Source: Flavipsychrobacter sp. (GTDB taxonomy: Bacteria; Bacteroidota; Bacteroidia; Chitinophagales; Chitinophagaceae). From it: DNA of 64,000 nucleotides. The position numbers and the translations under genes were made by a program. Of this stretch, positions 33,707 through 42,347 are shown piece after piece. The stretch is taken from contig JAEUVF010000005.1 in the NCBI GenBank assembly GCA_016787265.1, positions 62,001 to 126,000 on the forward strand. Direction: 5' to 3'. Positions within the stretch are counted from its first letter, which is position 1; each line of letters opens with the position of its first letter. The notes below the pieces were generated by a model. The model worked only from the letters and a program-made list of their open reading frames with translations, had not been told where the DNA came from and ran no database searches.

Positions 33707-35050
33707 TCAGCGCTTGCCAGCCATAAATTTCTCCAGCAGCGGTAACAGATCAGGATTGATTTCATAGAAGAAACTCCTTCGATCCTGTTCTGATCGGGTG
33801 CGGATAATAAATGGTTGATCTGTTTCCAGCAGGTTGCTCAGGTTCTGCTGTAAGGCATTCAACGCATCACTGCGTTGGCGTTTTTGAACTTCAAGAGATT
33901 TATTGCCTACACCGAGCAATGCATTCAGACTGTCTATATCACAAGGCTTCCCTTTTCGTGCAGCATCCAGGAAGGTTTGCAACAAAATCCGATCCCGTTC
34001 TTCCAAATCCGGACTTTTAGGAGAACTGTCAATTGGTTTGGGTTTGCGCCGGAGCCATAGCCAGGCCAGGAATGCAAGCACTCCAAAACCAGCAACTAAC
34101 CACCAGCTCCGGGCCGGCCATTTTGTTTGGTGGATGGGTGGGTTATAAATCGCAATTCCTGTATCAGTAAAATCGGCCAGGCTAAGTTGGATGGAATCAA
34201 CATATTGGTTAAGGTCGCCAAAGAACAAAGTGGAATCCGCAAAAAAGACCAGTTTTTTATCACGGGTGCTGTTGGTGTATTGACTGAATTTCTTCAATCC
34301 CCGATCATTCGCATGGAGGTAACGGTTATGAGCAAAGTCAACCAGTCCGGCTTTTCCATTCATAAGCGTAAGGGCTCCCCAGGGACTGAAAGCAAGAATC
34401 AATAAAGTGGTATCCTTACTGGTGCCCAGTTCTTCCCAATCGCCGGAATGCAGGTTGAGTCGCCAGGTTCTTCCACCAATTTCAGCTTCAAGCGCTTTAT
34501 TGCTTTTCAATGCATCGTTGATGGCGTGAATTCCCTGCATATATAAAAAGCCGTTGGCTGTATCCAGGTGAAACATATCCTTGGTTTGAAAGATATGTGG
34601 AACCTCCCTGTTCAGGGGTCTGATCTCCCACTCGTGTTTATTGGATGCATAATAGCGCAGATGTCCATTATTGTTCCATAAACCATAGCCACCATAACTA
34701 TATAAGGTACTGTCGGCATAGAAATTCAGGCAACCAAGATTATAACCGGTAAAATAGGTAGAGTCGATACGTATCCATTGGGCTGGCTGTTTTAGGGTAT
34801 CCAGCGCATAGATTCTGCCGGTTCCATTCACCAGGGCATAGAGGCAATTGGGGGTTTTTACAAAACTGCAACCGGCACTCTCGAAAGGATAGGGCAATCC
34901 CTTAAAGAAAGGTTCATTGTGGAGGAAAAGGCTGTTCACGGCACCCGGAATCTGAGCCATTTTTTTCAGAATAGCAGGAACCGGAGCAGTGACCTGCGCA
35001 TGGAGAGAAACTGAATAAATAAACAAGAGCCCAAAAAATACCCTAAGCAT
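33707..35050 (-). CDS. Propeller-TM-helical regulatory-like membrane protein
   Basis: A 447-residue protein with signal peptide (SVSLHAQ). Residues 35-300 are periplasmic and repeat short strand motifs such as NCLYALVNGTGRIYALD, STLYSYGGYGLWNN and GFLYMQGIH, fitting a Kelch-like beta-propeller. One membrane helix lies at about 318-335 (WWLVAGFGVLAFLAWLWL). The cytoplasmic end (about 350-447) is helical with DIDSLNALLGVGNKSLEVQKRQRSD and FIIRTRSEQDRRSFFYEI, a pattern I associate with Bacteroidota signal-transduction tails that lack a kinase (from memory). It may be a one-component membrane sensor. It is divergent from the WYL gene over a 221-base gap with inverted repeats. Confidence 0.6.
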   Translation of the reverse strand: MLRVFFGLLFIYSVSLHAQVTAPVPAILKKMAQIPGAVNSLFLHNEPFFKGLPYPFESAGCSFVKTPNCLYALVNGTGRIYALDTLKQPAQWIRIDSTYFTGYNLGCLNFYADSTLYSYGGYGLWNNNGHLRYYASNKHEWEIRPLNREVPHIFQTKDMFHLDTANGFLYMQGIHAINDALKSNKALEAEIGGRTWRLNLHSGDWEELGTSKDTTLLILAFSPWGALTLMNGKAGLVDFAHNRYLHANDRGLKKFSQYTNSTRDKKLVFFADSTLFFGDLNQYVDSIQLSLADFTDTGIAIYNPPIHQTKWPARSWWLVAGFGVLAFLAWLWLRRKPKPIDSSPKSPDLEERDRILLQTFLDAARKGKPCDIDSLNALLGVGNKSLEVQKRQRSDALNALQQNLSNLLETDQPFIIRTRSEQDRRSFFYEINPDLLPLLEKFMAGKR

Positions 35051-35105
35051 AGCCGGTAGATAAAAAGGATTTAGTGGTGAAAACAGTTGGTTTCTGTGAT
35101 AGAAA

Positions 35106-35156
35106 ATTGGTGATACTGAGAATCACCAATTGAATCACCTAAATTATTACGTGATT
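35106..35156. promoter_or_regulatory. Inverted repeats between the propeller gene and the WYL regulator
   Basis: Two palindromes stand in the divergent gap: ATTGGTGAT (35106-35114) with ATCACCAAT (35122-35130), a perfect 9-bp inverted repeat, and AATCAC (35133-35138) with GTGATT (35151-35156). All four arms share the word ATCAC/GTGAT. This fits an autoregulatory operator for the WYL protein, which would control both divergent genes. Confidence 0.6.
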
Positions 35157-35271
35157 ATTGGTCCTTCTCAGTTAAACAAATATATTCATTCTCAAGGTCT
35201 TATAGTCATTGCAGATAGGCTGCACAAAGCGCACCTATTTTAGTGAGTTCTGACCCCTAAACCCAATCAAC

Positions 35272-36285
35272 ATGCCCCTGAACAAATCATTTCAGCGGCG
35301 CATTGAGGTATTGGATGCTTGCCTGCGCAGGAAGCAGCGCAAGTGGACCATCGATTCTTTATTGCAGGAAGTGAATGAGAAGCTGGAGGGATTGGGAGCG
35401 CAAAGAGTATCGCAAAGAACCTTGTATGCGGACCTGAATGCCCTGAAAGCAGAATATGCTGCTCCTATTGAGACCTATCGTGATGGCAGGGCCAAATGTT
35501 ACCGCTATTCCAACCCCGAATTCAGCATCCGGCAGTTGCCACTCCAGCAGGAGGAGGTGGGTTATTTGCGGGATGCCTTGCATGTATTGATGCAGATCAA
35601 TGGCTTTCAGTTAACCCAGGAATTGGAGACGGTGATTGGCAAGCTGGAGAATACCCTGGCCACCACTTCGGAGAAAAGGCATGCATTTATTCAGTTTGAA
35701 CATACGGAGTTGACCTCCGGCAGTAGCTGGCTGGATGATATTTTCCAGGCCATCAAAGGGAAGACGGTTCTGTATATCCGATACCAACCTTTTCACAAGG
35801 AAGCGAGGGAATATTATTACCATCCTTATTTATTGAAGGAATACAGGAATCGCTGGTTTGTGATTGGCCGGAAGGATGGTCATAACAGTTTAACCACCCT
35901 GGCGCTGGACCGGATCCAGAAATTAAAAGCCAGCTCGCGGGTATTCCACGAGAATGATCTTCTGAATCCGGATACCTATTTCGATTCCCTGATTGGCGTA
36001 ACCCTGCCAACAGATGCCGAGCCCGAGAAGATTTTGCTCAAAGTGAAACAGGAGCTCGCGCCCTATGTGCTAACCAAACCAATCCACGCCTCCCAGAAAC
36101 TGATCAAAACTGCCGCTAACGGAGATATCACCCTGGAGCTCTGCGTGGTGAATAATTATGAGTTGCGTTCAGAGTTGCTGGGGCTGGGGCCTAAGATAAA
36201 AGTGTTGGAGCCAGAATTGTTACAAAACCAAATGGAGAGTATGTATGAAGAAGGGCTGAAGAATTATAAAATGAAGTATAAATAA
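35272..36285 (+). CDS. WYL domain transcriptional regulator
   Basis: A 337-residue protein with the common order: N-terminal winged helix (about residues 1-75, VSQRTLYADLNALKAEY), a linker and a WYL domain (about 150-230; the region YIRYQPFHKEAREYYYHPYLLKEYRNRWFVIG carries the W and Y positions, with a WYL-like RWFVIGRKDG core), then a WCX-like C-terminal part with ETFDS-like TYFDSLIGVT. WYL regulators often govern phage-defence and DNA-damage genes (established for BrxR and CapW), and this one stands next to the accessory island. It has a truncated paralogue 2.4 kb upstream and a palindromic site in front. Confidence 0.85.
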   Translation: MPLNKSFQRRIEVLDACLRRKQRKWTIDSLLQEVNEKLEGLGAQRVSQRTLYADLNALKAEYAAPIETYRDGRAKCYRYSNPEFSIRQLPLQQEEVGYLRDALHVLMQINGFQLTQELETVIGKLENTLATTSEKRHAFIQFEHTELTSGSSWLDDIFQAIKGKTVLYIRYQPFHKEAREYYYHPYLLKEYRNRWFVIGRKDGHNSLTTLALDRIQKLKASSRVFHENDLLNPDTYFDSLIGVTLPTDAEPEKILLKVKQELAPYVLTKPIHASQKLIKTAANGDITLELCVVNNYELRSELLGLGPKIKVLEPELLQNQMESMYEEGLKNYKMKYK

Positions 36286-36462
36286 CTCAAACCATCAAGT
36301 CTTCGTTTAATTATTATAAAAGAAACCCGGAAGAATTATTCGATCATATCCTATCGAAACAACCGCCAGATAAGCGTTGTTTAAGGAGATCACAATAAAC
36401 TAAAAAATTGGCAATATAGAGCTAATACATTTTAAAACATCTGCAAATTTATTCAACACATT

Positions 36463-36945
36463 ATGACACAAAGAAGAACAAATATTTTAGATAAAATCGG
36501 AAACTACATTCGTGGTTACAAAGGTTATGCAACCCGTGACGAAAAAAGAAACACAGACAAAAAATTACGTGATGAACTTGCACAAAAAATTCAGCAAGCA
36601 GAAAACACAATAATCAGTCACCAACAGCAACTCGTTAATCTTGGGGAAATGCAACTTTGTCAAGAATGGGAAATCTCACGAAAAGCACTCAACACAATAT
36701 ATACAAAAATCAAAAATGCGACCTACGGAGAATCCTCATTTTTTAGTGAATATCAACTAAAAGAATTAGAACTTGATAAAATTCATTCATTTGATCTTAC
36801 TATGACTGAACGTGTTAACTTAATTTTTTTTACAGTTGAAGCAAATATCAATGAAACAATGAGTGCAGGATTGATTACTCAACAAGTAAAAGATATTGAC
36901 AAAATAATTATTGATCGGACAAACTTTATAAACCAATTTAAATAA
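36463..36945 (+). CDS. Coiled-coil protein heading an SPFH operon
   Basis: A 160-residue AT-rich gene with a mostly helical product. The N-terminus (NILDKIGNYIRGYKGYATRDEKRNTDKKLRDEL) resembles short proteins that start bacterial SPFH operons, from memory. The second half has long helices without a membrane segment. It ends one base before the SPFH gene, so translation is likely coupled. By comparison with the ydjI/pspA-type operons of other bacteria, it could be a scaffold partner of the SPFH ring, but no name fits. The GC content here drops sharply relative to the flanking WYL gene. Confidence 0.55.
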   Translation: MTQRRTNILDKIGNYIRGYKGYATRDEKRNTDKKLRDELAQKIQQAENTIISHQQQLVNLGEMQLCQEWEISRKALNTIYTKIKNATYGESSFFSEYQLKELELDKIHSFDLTMTERVNLIFFTVEANINETMSAGLITQQVKDIDKIIIDRTNFINQFK

Positions 36946-36946
36946 T

Positions 36947-37906
36947 ATGCAGGTAATAGAATTCATAGACGACAATGGAACTATTATGGCAAAGCGGCTT
37001 CCGGACAATGGGCTACTTGAAATTTTATGGGGCTCTCAACTAACAGTGCGAGAAAACCAAGAAGCAGTTTTCTTTCGTGACGGAAAAGCATTGGATGTTT
37101 TCAGTGCAGGCAGACACATTTTGAAAACTCAAAATGTACCTGTAGTTGGTAAATGGGTTACTTCTTTTGGTTATGGGGAAAACTCACCGTTCAGAGCAGA
37201 AATTGTTTTTATTGGAAAACAGTTATTCGCTAATCTAAAATGGGGCACAAGAGAACCGATACTTTTTCGGGATACCGAATTACAAGCAGTACGTTTGCGT
37301 TCTTTCGGTAGTTATTCCATTCAAGTTACAGATTCAATGCTTTTTATTAATAAGGTAGTAGGTACTAAAGGCTTTTTTACAACAAATTTGTTAGAAGATT
37401 ACTTGAAAGGTATTATCATTTCAAAACTTAATGTCGTTATCGCAAAAGAACTGAAATCGGTTTTTGATATTGCAAAAAGTGTTGACCAACTAAATCTTGT
37501 ATTGCGAATAGAATTACAAAATGATTTCAGTGGGCTTGGTTTGAAAATTCATGACTTTTATATTCAATCAATTTCCATTCCTGAAGAAGTTCAAAAAATG
37601 ATTGATACAAAAAGCGGAATAGGTGCTTTAGGCAATCTTGATCTATACATGAAATATAAAGTTGCAAATGCAATTGGTGACTCAGCTATTAATAGTGGTG
37701 GTTCAGGAGATGCATTTAATGCTGGTGTTGGTTTATCTCTCGGAATGATTTTACCACAAGTGATCAATTCTAGCTTCGGTTACCAAAATAATGTTTCGTT
37801 TAATTCAATAGAAAAATTAAAGAAGCTTAAAGAACTCTTAGAATTAGGAGCAATTACAAAAGAAGAGTTTGAAGAAAAAAAAACTGTTTTACTAAATGAA
37901 ATTTAA
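36947..37906 (+). CDS. SPFH/band-7 family protein with SHOCT tail (YdjI-like)
   Basis: A 319-residue protein. Residues about 20-215 show the virion core/YdjI type of SPFH domain: LLEILWGSQLTVRENQEAVFFRDGKAL, the GRHILKTQNVP block, LRSFGSYSIQV and the LRIELQNDFSGLGLKIHDFYIQSISIPEEV end. A glycine/serine-rich linker follows, and residues about 287-319 form a SHOCT motif (LKELLELGAITKEEFEEKK). SPFH proteins form membrane-associated rings; members with SHOCT take part in envelope-stress responses. It is the second gene of a four-gene operon with gaps of one to five bases. Confidence 0.83.
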   Translation: MQVIEFIDDNGTIMAKRLPDNGLLEILWGSQLTVRENQEAVFFRDGKALDVFSAGRHILKTQNVPVVGKWVTSFGYGENSPFRAEIVFIGKQLFANLKWGTREPILFRDTELQAVRLRSFGSYSIQVTDSMLFINKVVGTKGFFTTNLLEDYLKGIIISKLNVVIAKELKSVFDIAKSVDQLNLVLRIELQNDFSGLGLKIHDFYIQSISIPEEVQKMIDTKSGIGALGNLDLYMKYKVANAIGDSAINSGGSGDAFNAGVGLSLGMILPQVINSSFGYQNNVSFNSIEKLKKLKELLELGAITKEEFEEKKTVLLNEI

Positions 37907-37908
37907 AT

Positions 37909-38547
37909 ATGATTGAATATTTAAATTGCGATACATGCACTGCAATTGTATCAACTGAAATGACAACCTGTGAATATTGCGGAAATGATTTTCGTCATTC
38001 AGGTTTTTCATCAGAGCTAATAAAACTCCGTGATGAGCTAGATAAAAAATTCTATACTTTAAATATTCAAAACTTCTTAAAAATAATTGAATCGTCAAAA
38101 TTCAAAGCGCATCCAATTGTAAAATTCCGGAAAGCAAAAGCATTACTCATAGAAAACATGACAAATAATGGTGTACTTGATGCAGTAAAATTTTGTGATG
38201 TATTGTATATAATTCGTCAACTTAAAAGTGTTTCAGCTGATTATTGTTTTGAATTTGTTCTTTATGTTTCTGTCATTTTTCCAACGCCGCACACAAAACT
38301 TTATCTTGTAGATTATTTAAAAATTAAAAGTTTTTTGGTGAATAGTAATTTGGATGAATACGAAATTATTGATAAGACATTAAGAGAGCAAGTTTTAGTA
38401 ACGTATTTAGGCAAACAATTTTTTAAAGATTATTATTTCTACACTAATCCTAAAAACTTTATTTGCAATCCGGACTTTATTAAGAAAAGGGACTTTTTAA
38501 AAGAAAAATATCAAGCAGCAGTTAATAAAATTAGCAAAATAAACTAA
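37909..38547 (+). CDS. Zinc-ribbon protein of the SPFH operon
   Basis: A 212-residue protein. The first 30 residues hold two CxxC pairs (NCDTCTAI and TCEYCGND), a zinc ribbon. The rest is helical with no membrane segment, ending in a basic stretch (KRDFLKEKYQAAVNKISK). Zinc-ribbon partners beside YdjI-like SPFH proteins are known in Bacillus (YdjG-type), but similarity outside the ribbon is not visible. It starts two bases after the SPFH gene and is as AT-rich as its neighbours. Function unknown. Confidence 0.6.
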   Translation: MIEYLNCDTCTAIVSTEMTTCEYCGNDFRHSGFSSELIKLRDELDKKFYTLNIQNFLKIIESSKFKAHPIVKFRKAKALLIENMTNNGVLDAVKFCDVLYIIRQLKSVSADYCFEFVLYVSVIFPTPHTKLYLVDYLKIKSFLVNSNLDEYEIIDKTLREQVLVTYLGKQFFKDYYFYTNPKNFICNPDFIKKRDFLKEKYQAAVNKISKIN

Positions 38548-38552
38548 ATGCA

Positions 38553-39305
38553 ATGCAAAATCAGTTCATTACACAATCATTTGACAAATTTGCAGAAAAA
38601 ACAACTACAACATCGAAACCACTAAAAGTTAAATTGGGTGATGTCAGTACTTACAAATTTCAAATTGGTATCAGACATGTTAAATCACCAGATATTGATT
38701 CTCTACTCTTCGATGTACAATTAAATACAAATGAATGGCTTTTTATTAGAAGTGGCAGGATGATTATAAAAGCAGATATTGAAAGATTTGAACTTCAAGC
38801 ACATGAGAATTATTCAAATGTACTTGGTTACTCTGGTAACGTCAATTTAGGAATGGAAGAATCTGCGTTTTATGATATTGACAAGAGTATACTTGAAAAA
38901 ATTTGTGATGCATCTTCAGTTGAAATTAGAATTTATGGTGATAGTTATGTGGATTTTGAAGGTAAGAAACTTGTCAATTTCCAATTGATGTGTAAACAGT
39001 TTTATAATAATTTTTATGACAATTCAAAATACTCAGATGCTTTAAATGCAAAAGTTAAAACTGGTAACGGTTGTTTTATTGCTACTGCAGCAATGGGTGA
39101 TTATAACAATCCTGTTGTTATGGATTTGAGAGTTTTTCGTGATGAATGGTTACTAAAAAGAAAATGGGGGATTCAATTTACAAATTGGTATTATATTCAT
39201 GGCCCTAAAGCTGCAAAATTAATTGAAAAATCAAAAATATTAAGGATAGCAACGTTTCTTCTTGTTGTCAAGCCTCTTCAAATTCTAACCAAATATTTGA
39301 AATAA
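38553..39305 (+). CDS. CFI-box-CTERM protein of the SPFH operon
   Basis: A 250-residue protein. The N-terminal 165 residues are beta-rich with LFDVQLNTNEWLFIRSGRM, a possible ligand-binding or adaptor domain. The C-terminal part is a CFI-box: NGCFIATAAMGDYNNP with Cys174, then DLRVFRDEWLL, YYIHGPKAAKLIEK and a final hydrophobic stretch (IATFLLVVKPLQIL). CFI-box domains cap otherwise unrelated proteins and are found together with SPFH or TerY-like genes; their action is not known. It is the last gene of the operon. Confidence 0.68.
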   Translation: MQNQFITQSFDKFAEKTTTTSKPLKVKLGDVSTYKFQIGIRHVKSPDIDSLLFDVQLNTNEWLFIRSGRMIIKADIERFELQAHENYSNVLGYSGNVNLGMEESAFYDIDKSILEKICDASSVEIRIYGDSYVDFEGKKLVNFQLMCKQFYNNFYDNSKYSDALNAKVKTGNGCFIATAAMGDYNNPVVMDLRVFRDEWLLKRKWGIQFTNWYYIHGPKAAKLIEKSKILRIATFLLVVKPLQILTKYLK

Positions 39306-40004
39306 TATCGCTGCAAAATAATTTATGATGTATTACTATAACTGGACTGGTTGATTTGTGAAAATTCATATATCCAGAGCCACTAATAGCAAAGAATTCC
39401 CTTATTGTTGTTATTAATCTGAGACTTACTTTTGATATTAAAATTTGTAATTTTATTCTACGATAAAGTAAAGCTTTCTATTGTAGTCTACAGATTTTTC
39501 AACAGGTTGGTAGTACATTGTTTTGTCAGGTGTTTTTTTGAAGAAACTATTTTTCTTCCCTGAGTAACGAAACGTTAAATATTTGGTCCTGATTTCAGGA
39601 CTGTTTTAGAAGATTTTTTTGATTGAGGCAGATCTTATGTAGTTCTATTATAAAGTTTTAATCTGGTTTTTATTTGGGATTACCATGCATGTTTCCAATT
39701 GGGACGGCTGCAATTTTATTTGTAACATTTTTTGCTTATTTGTAGTATAGTTCCTGTATTATTTCTTTAGTAAGTTTATTTTGCAAATTGTCACTCATTT
39801 TCAGTTAGAGCAATGGTAGTAGTAGTTCCTTGTGTATTTTACTATTTGAAATACAATAACTAAAATATTTATATATATACAAGTAAATTATTAACCGCTA
39901 TTTTCAAAGTGATGTTTTTTTGTTTTCTATAGAAGTTACACCCCCTTCCATCTCCCCATCCCATTTTGTATATTCGCTCTTCTCTAAATCTCTCATTTCC
40001 AACA
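39306..40004. other. AT-rich intergenic stretch, no gene recognised
   Basis: About 700 bases of very AT-rich sequence with stops in all frames; no frame longer than 60 codons has coding features. It separates the SPFH operon from the restriction-modification operon. The promoter of hsdM should be close to the end (an AT-rich run at 39860-39940 precedes it), but no convincing -7/-33 pair was found. No repeats, tRNA or attachment site are seen. Confidence 0.55.
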
Positions 40005-42344
40005 ATGAACCACCAATCTCACAATAAACTTGTCAGTTTTATCTGGAGTATCGCCGACGACTGCCTACGGGATGTCTATGTCAGAGGTAAATACCGCGAT
40101 GTTATTCTGCCTTTCGTAGTGCTCCGGCGCATCGATGCCCTCCTGGAATCTTCAAAAGAGGCTGTCCTTGAAGAGGTCCGCTTCCAGCGTAACGACCTCC
40201 AACAGGTGGAACTGGATCCCAAAGGACTACAGGAAGCATCCGGTTATGTTTTCTACAATACTAGTACCTGGACGATGGAGAAACTCAAGGGTACTGCTAC
40301 CAACTCCCAGCAAAAACTGATTGCCAATTTCGAGGAATACCTCAATGGCTTCAGCGCCAATATCCAGGAGATCATTGATAAATTCAACCTCCGCGCCCAG
40401 ATCCGGCACATGGCTACCAAGGATGTGCTCCTGGATGTGCTCGAGAAATTCACTTCCCCCTATATTAACCTGACGCCCCATGAAAAAAGAGATCCGGAAG
40501 GCCGGCCCATGCCTGCCCTCAGTAACCTGGGTATGGGCTATGTTTTTGAGGAACTGATCCGCAAGTTCAATGAAGAAAACAACGAGGAAGCTGGTGAACA
40601 TTTCACGCCCAGGGAAGTGATCCAGTTAATGACGCACCTGGTGTTTGAACCGCTGAGAGGAAATCTTCCGAATATCATCACCATTTATGACCCGGCTTGC
40701 GGAAGCGGGGGTATGCTCACCGAAAGTGAAAACTTCCTGGTGGATGAGGAAGGCTTTCAGTATAACGGCGATGTGTACCTGTATGGTAAAGAAATCAACG
40801 ACGAAACCTATGCCATCTGTAAGTCTGATATGATGATCAAGGGTAAGAATCCCGGAAATATCCGCGTGGGTTCAACCTTGTCTACCAATGAATTCTCGGA
40901 GGAGAAATTTGATTTCATGTTGTCCAACCCGCCTTATGGTAAGTCATGGGCCTCGGAACAGAAATTTATTAAGGATGGCAAGGAAATTATTGATAGTCGG
41001 TTCCTCGTAACACTCAAAGACTACTGGGGTAATAATCAGGTAGAAGATGCCACACCTCGTTCCTCTGATGGGCAACTCCTGTTCCTGATGGAGATGGTAG
41101 ATAAGATGAAGCCAGCTTCCAAAAATAGGATCGGCAGCCGGATCGCCTCTGTTCACAATGGCAGTAGCTTGTTTACCGGCGATGCCGGGGGCGGTGAGAG
41201 TAATATCCGGCGATATATTATTGAGAACGATTGGCTGGATGCGATTGTACAACTGCCGAACAACCTGTTTTACAATACCGGCATTACTACCTATATCTGG
41301 TTACTGAACAACCATAAACCAGCACATCGCAGGGGTAAAGTGCAATTGATTGATGCCAATAATTTATTCCGAAAGCTGCGCAAAAATCTCGGAAACAAGA
41401 ATTCCGAATTTGCGCCTGAGCATATCCGGGAGATCGTGCAGGCTTACCTGGATTTTCAATCCGCTCCTGCAGAGGGCTCGCAGTTGGAGGTGAAAGTTTT
41501 TGATAATTCCGATTTCGGCTATTACAAGGTGAATATTGAAAGGCCTAAGCGCTTGCGATCACAATTTTCTCTTGCAGCCCTGGAGCCCCTGCGTTTTGAG
41601 AAATCCCTGTTCCAGCCAATGCAGATCCTGTTCCGGGAATACGGAGAACTGGTGTATGACGGACTAGAAGCTAAGGCGGAGGGTATTGCCCGCCTAAATG
41701 AACAGGAGGGATGGGACCTTAATAAAAAACAGTTGCAGCGCCTGCTGGATGCTGAAACCTGGAATAAGCCTTATAACCTGTACCTGGCGGCTACTAAATT
41801 GTGGAAGCAAATGGGTGATCTCGTTTATATGGACTTCAATGTATTTAGTGAGGAGCTGGATAAGCAGGCAAAAGCCCTGGATCTTTCTCTCTCCGCCGCA
41901 GAGAAAAAGGCCATCCTGAATGCAGTGTCGGTCTATGATTCTGCTGCGGAGAAGGTGATTCGCAAAATTGAAAAACTATCTGGCGATAAACTGGATCAAC
42001 TGTTGGATTACCTGGGATGTAAGAAGGCACAACTTACGGAGTTTGGTTATTATCCTACATCCAGGAAGGATGAGTACATTACCTATGAAGCAGAGAGTGA
42101 TCTTCGGGATACGGAACAAATACCCTTGCGGGAATCGATTTACAATTATTTTGTGCGGGAAGTGAAGCCGCATGTGGAAGAGGCCTGGATCAATCTGGAT
42201 AGTGTGAAAATTGGCTATGAAATCTCGTTTAATAAGTACTTCTACAAACATACGCCCTTGCGTAGCCTGGAAGAAGTAAAGGAGGAGTTGCTGAACCTGG
42301 AGAAGCAGGCAGATGGCTTGTTGCACGATATTTTAAATTTTTAA
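40005..42344 (+). CDS. hsdM: Type I restriction-modification methyltransferase subunit HsdM
   Basis: A 779-residue N6-adenine methyltransferase from ATG 40005 (MNHQSHNKLVSF); the frame from 39966 adds 13 unlikely residues. The helical N-terminal HsdM domain (about 1-160) is followed by the catalytic domain with motif I DPACGSGGM (229-237) and motif IV NPPYG (308-312). A C-terminal extension of some 250 residues, longer than classical HsdM, has LDAETWNKPYNLYLAATKLWKQMGD-type helices. It would methylate the recognition site together with HsdS. It leads the operon hsdM-rhuM-hsdS-PD-(D/E)XK-hsdR and has a higher GC content than hsdS and the PD-(D/E)XK gene. Confidence 0.92.
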   Translation: MNHQSHNKLVSFIWSIADDCLRDVYVRGKYRDVILPFVVLRRIDALLESSKEAVLEEVRFQRNDLQQVELDPKGLQEASGYVFYNTSTWTMEKLKGTATNSQQKLIANFEEYLNGFSANIQEIIDKFNLRAQIRHMATKDVLLDVLEKFTSPYINLTPHEKRDPEGRPMPALSNLGMGYVFEELIRKFNEENNEEAGEHFTPREVIQLMTHLVFEPLRGNLPNIITIYDPACGSGGMLTESENFLVDEEGFQYNGDVYLYGKEINDETYAICKSDMMIKGKNPGNIRVGSTLSTNEFSEEKFDFMLSNPPYGKSWASEQKFIKDGKEIIDSRFLVTLKDYWGNNQVEDATPRSSDGQLLFLMEMVDKMKPASKNRIGSRIASVHNGSSLFTGDAGGGESNIRRYIIENDWLDAIVQLPNNLFYNTGITTYIWLLNNHKPAHRRGKVQLIDANNLFRKLRKNLGNKNSEFAPEHIREIVQAYLDFQSAPAEGSQLEVKVFDNSDFGYYKVNIERPKRLRSQFSLAALEPLRFEKSLFQPMQILFREYGELVYDGLEAKAEGIARLNEQEGWDLNKKQLQRLLDAETWNKPYNLYLAATKLWKQMGDLVYMDFNVFSEELDKQAKALDLSLSAAEKKAILNAVSVYDSAAEKVIRKIEKLSGDKLDQLLDYLGCKKAQLTEFGYYPTSRKDEYITYEAESDLRDTEQIPLRESIYNYFVREVKPHVEEAWINLDSVKIGYEISFNKYFYKHTPLRSLEEVKEELLNLEKQADGLLHDILNF

Positions 42345-42347
42345 GTG

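Noticed and set aside
39306..40004. Search for an integrase, attachment repeats or tRNA at the island edge
   Set aside because: No tRNA-like fold, long direct repeat or recombinase gene was seen; the island limits rest only on base composition.
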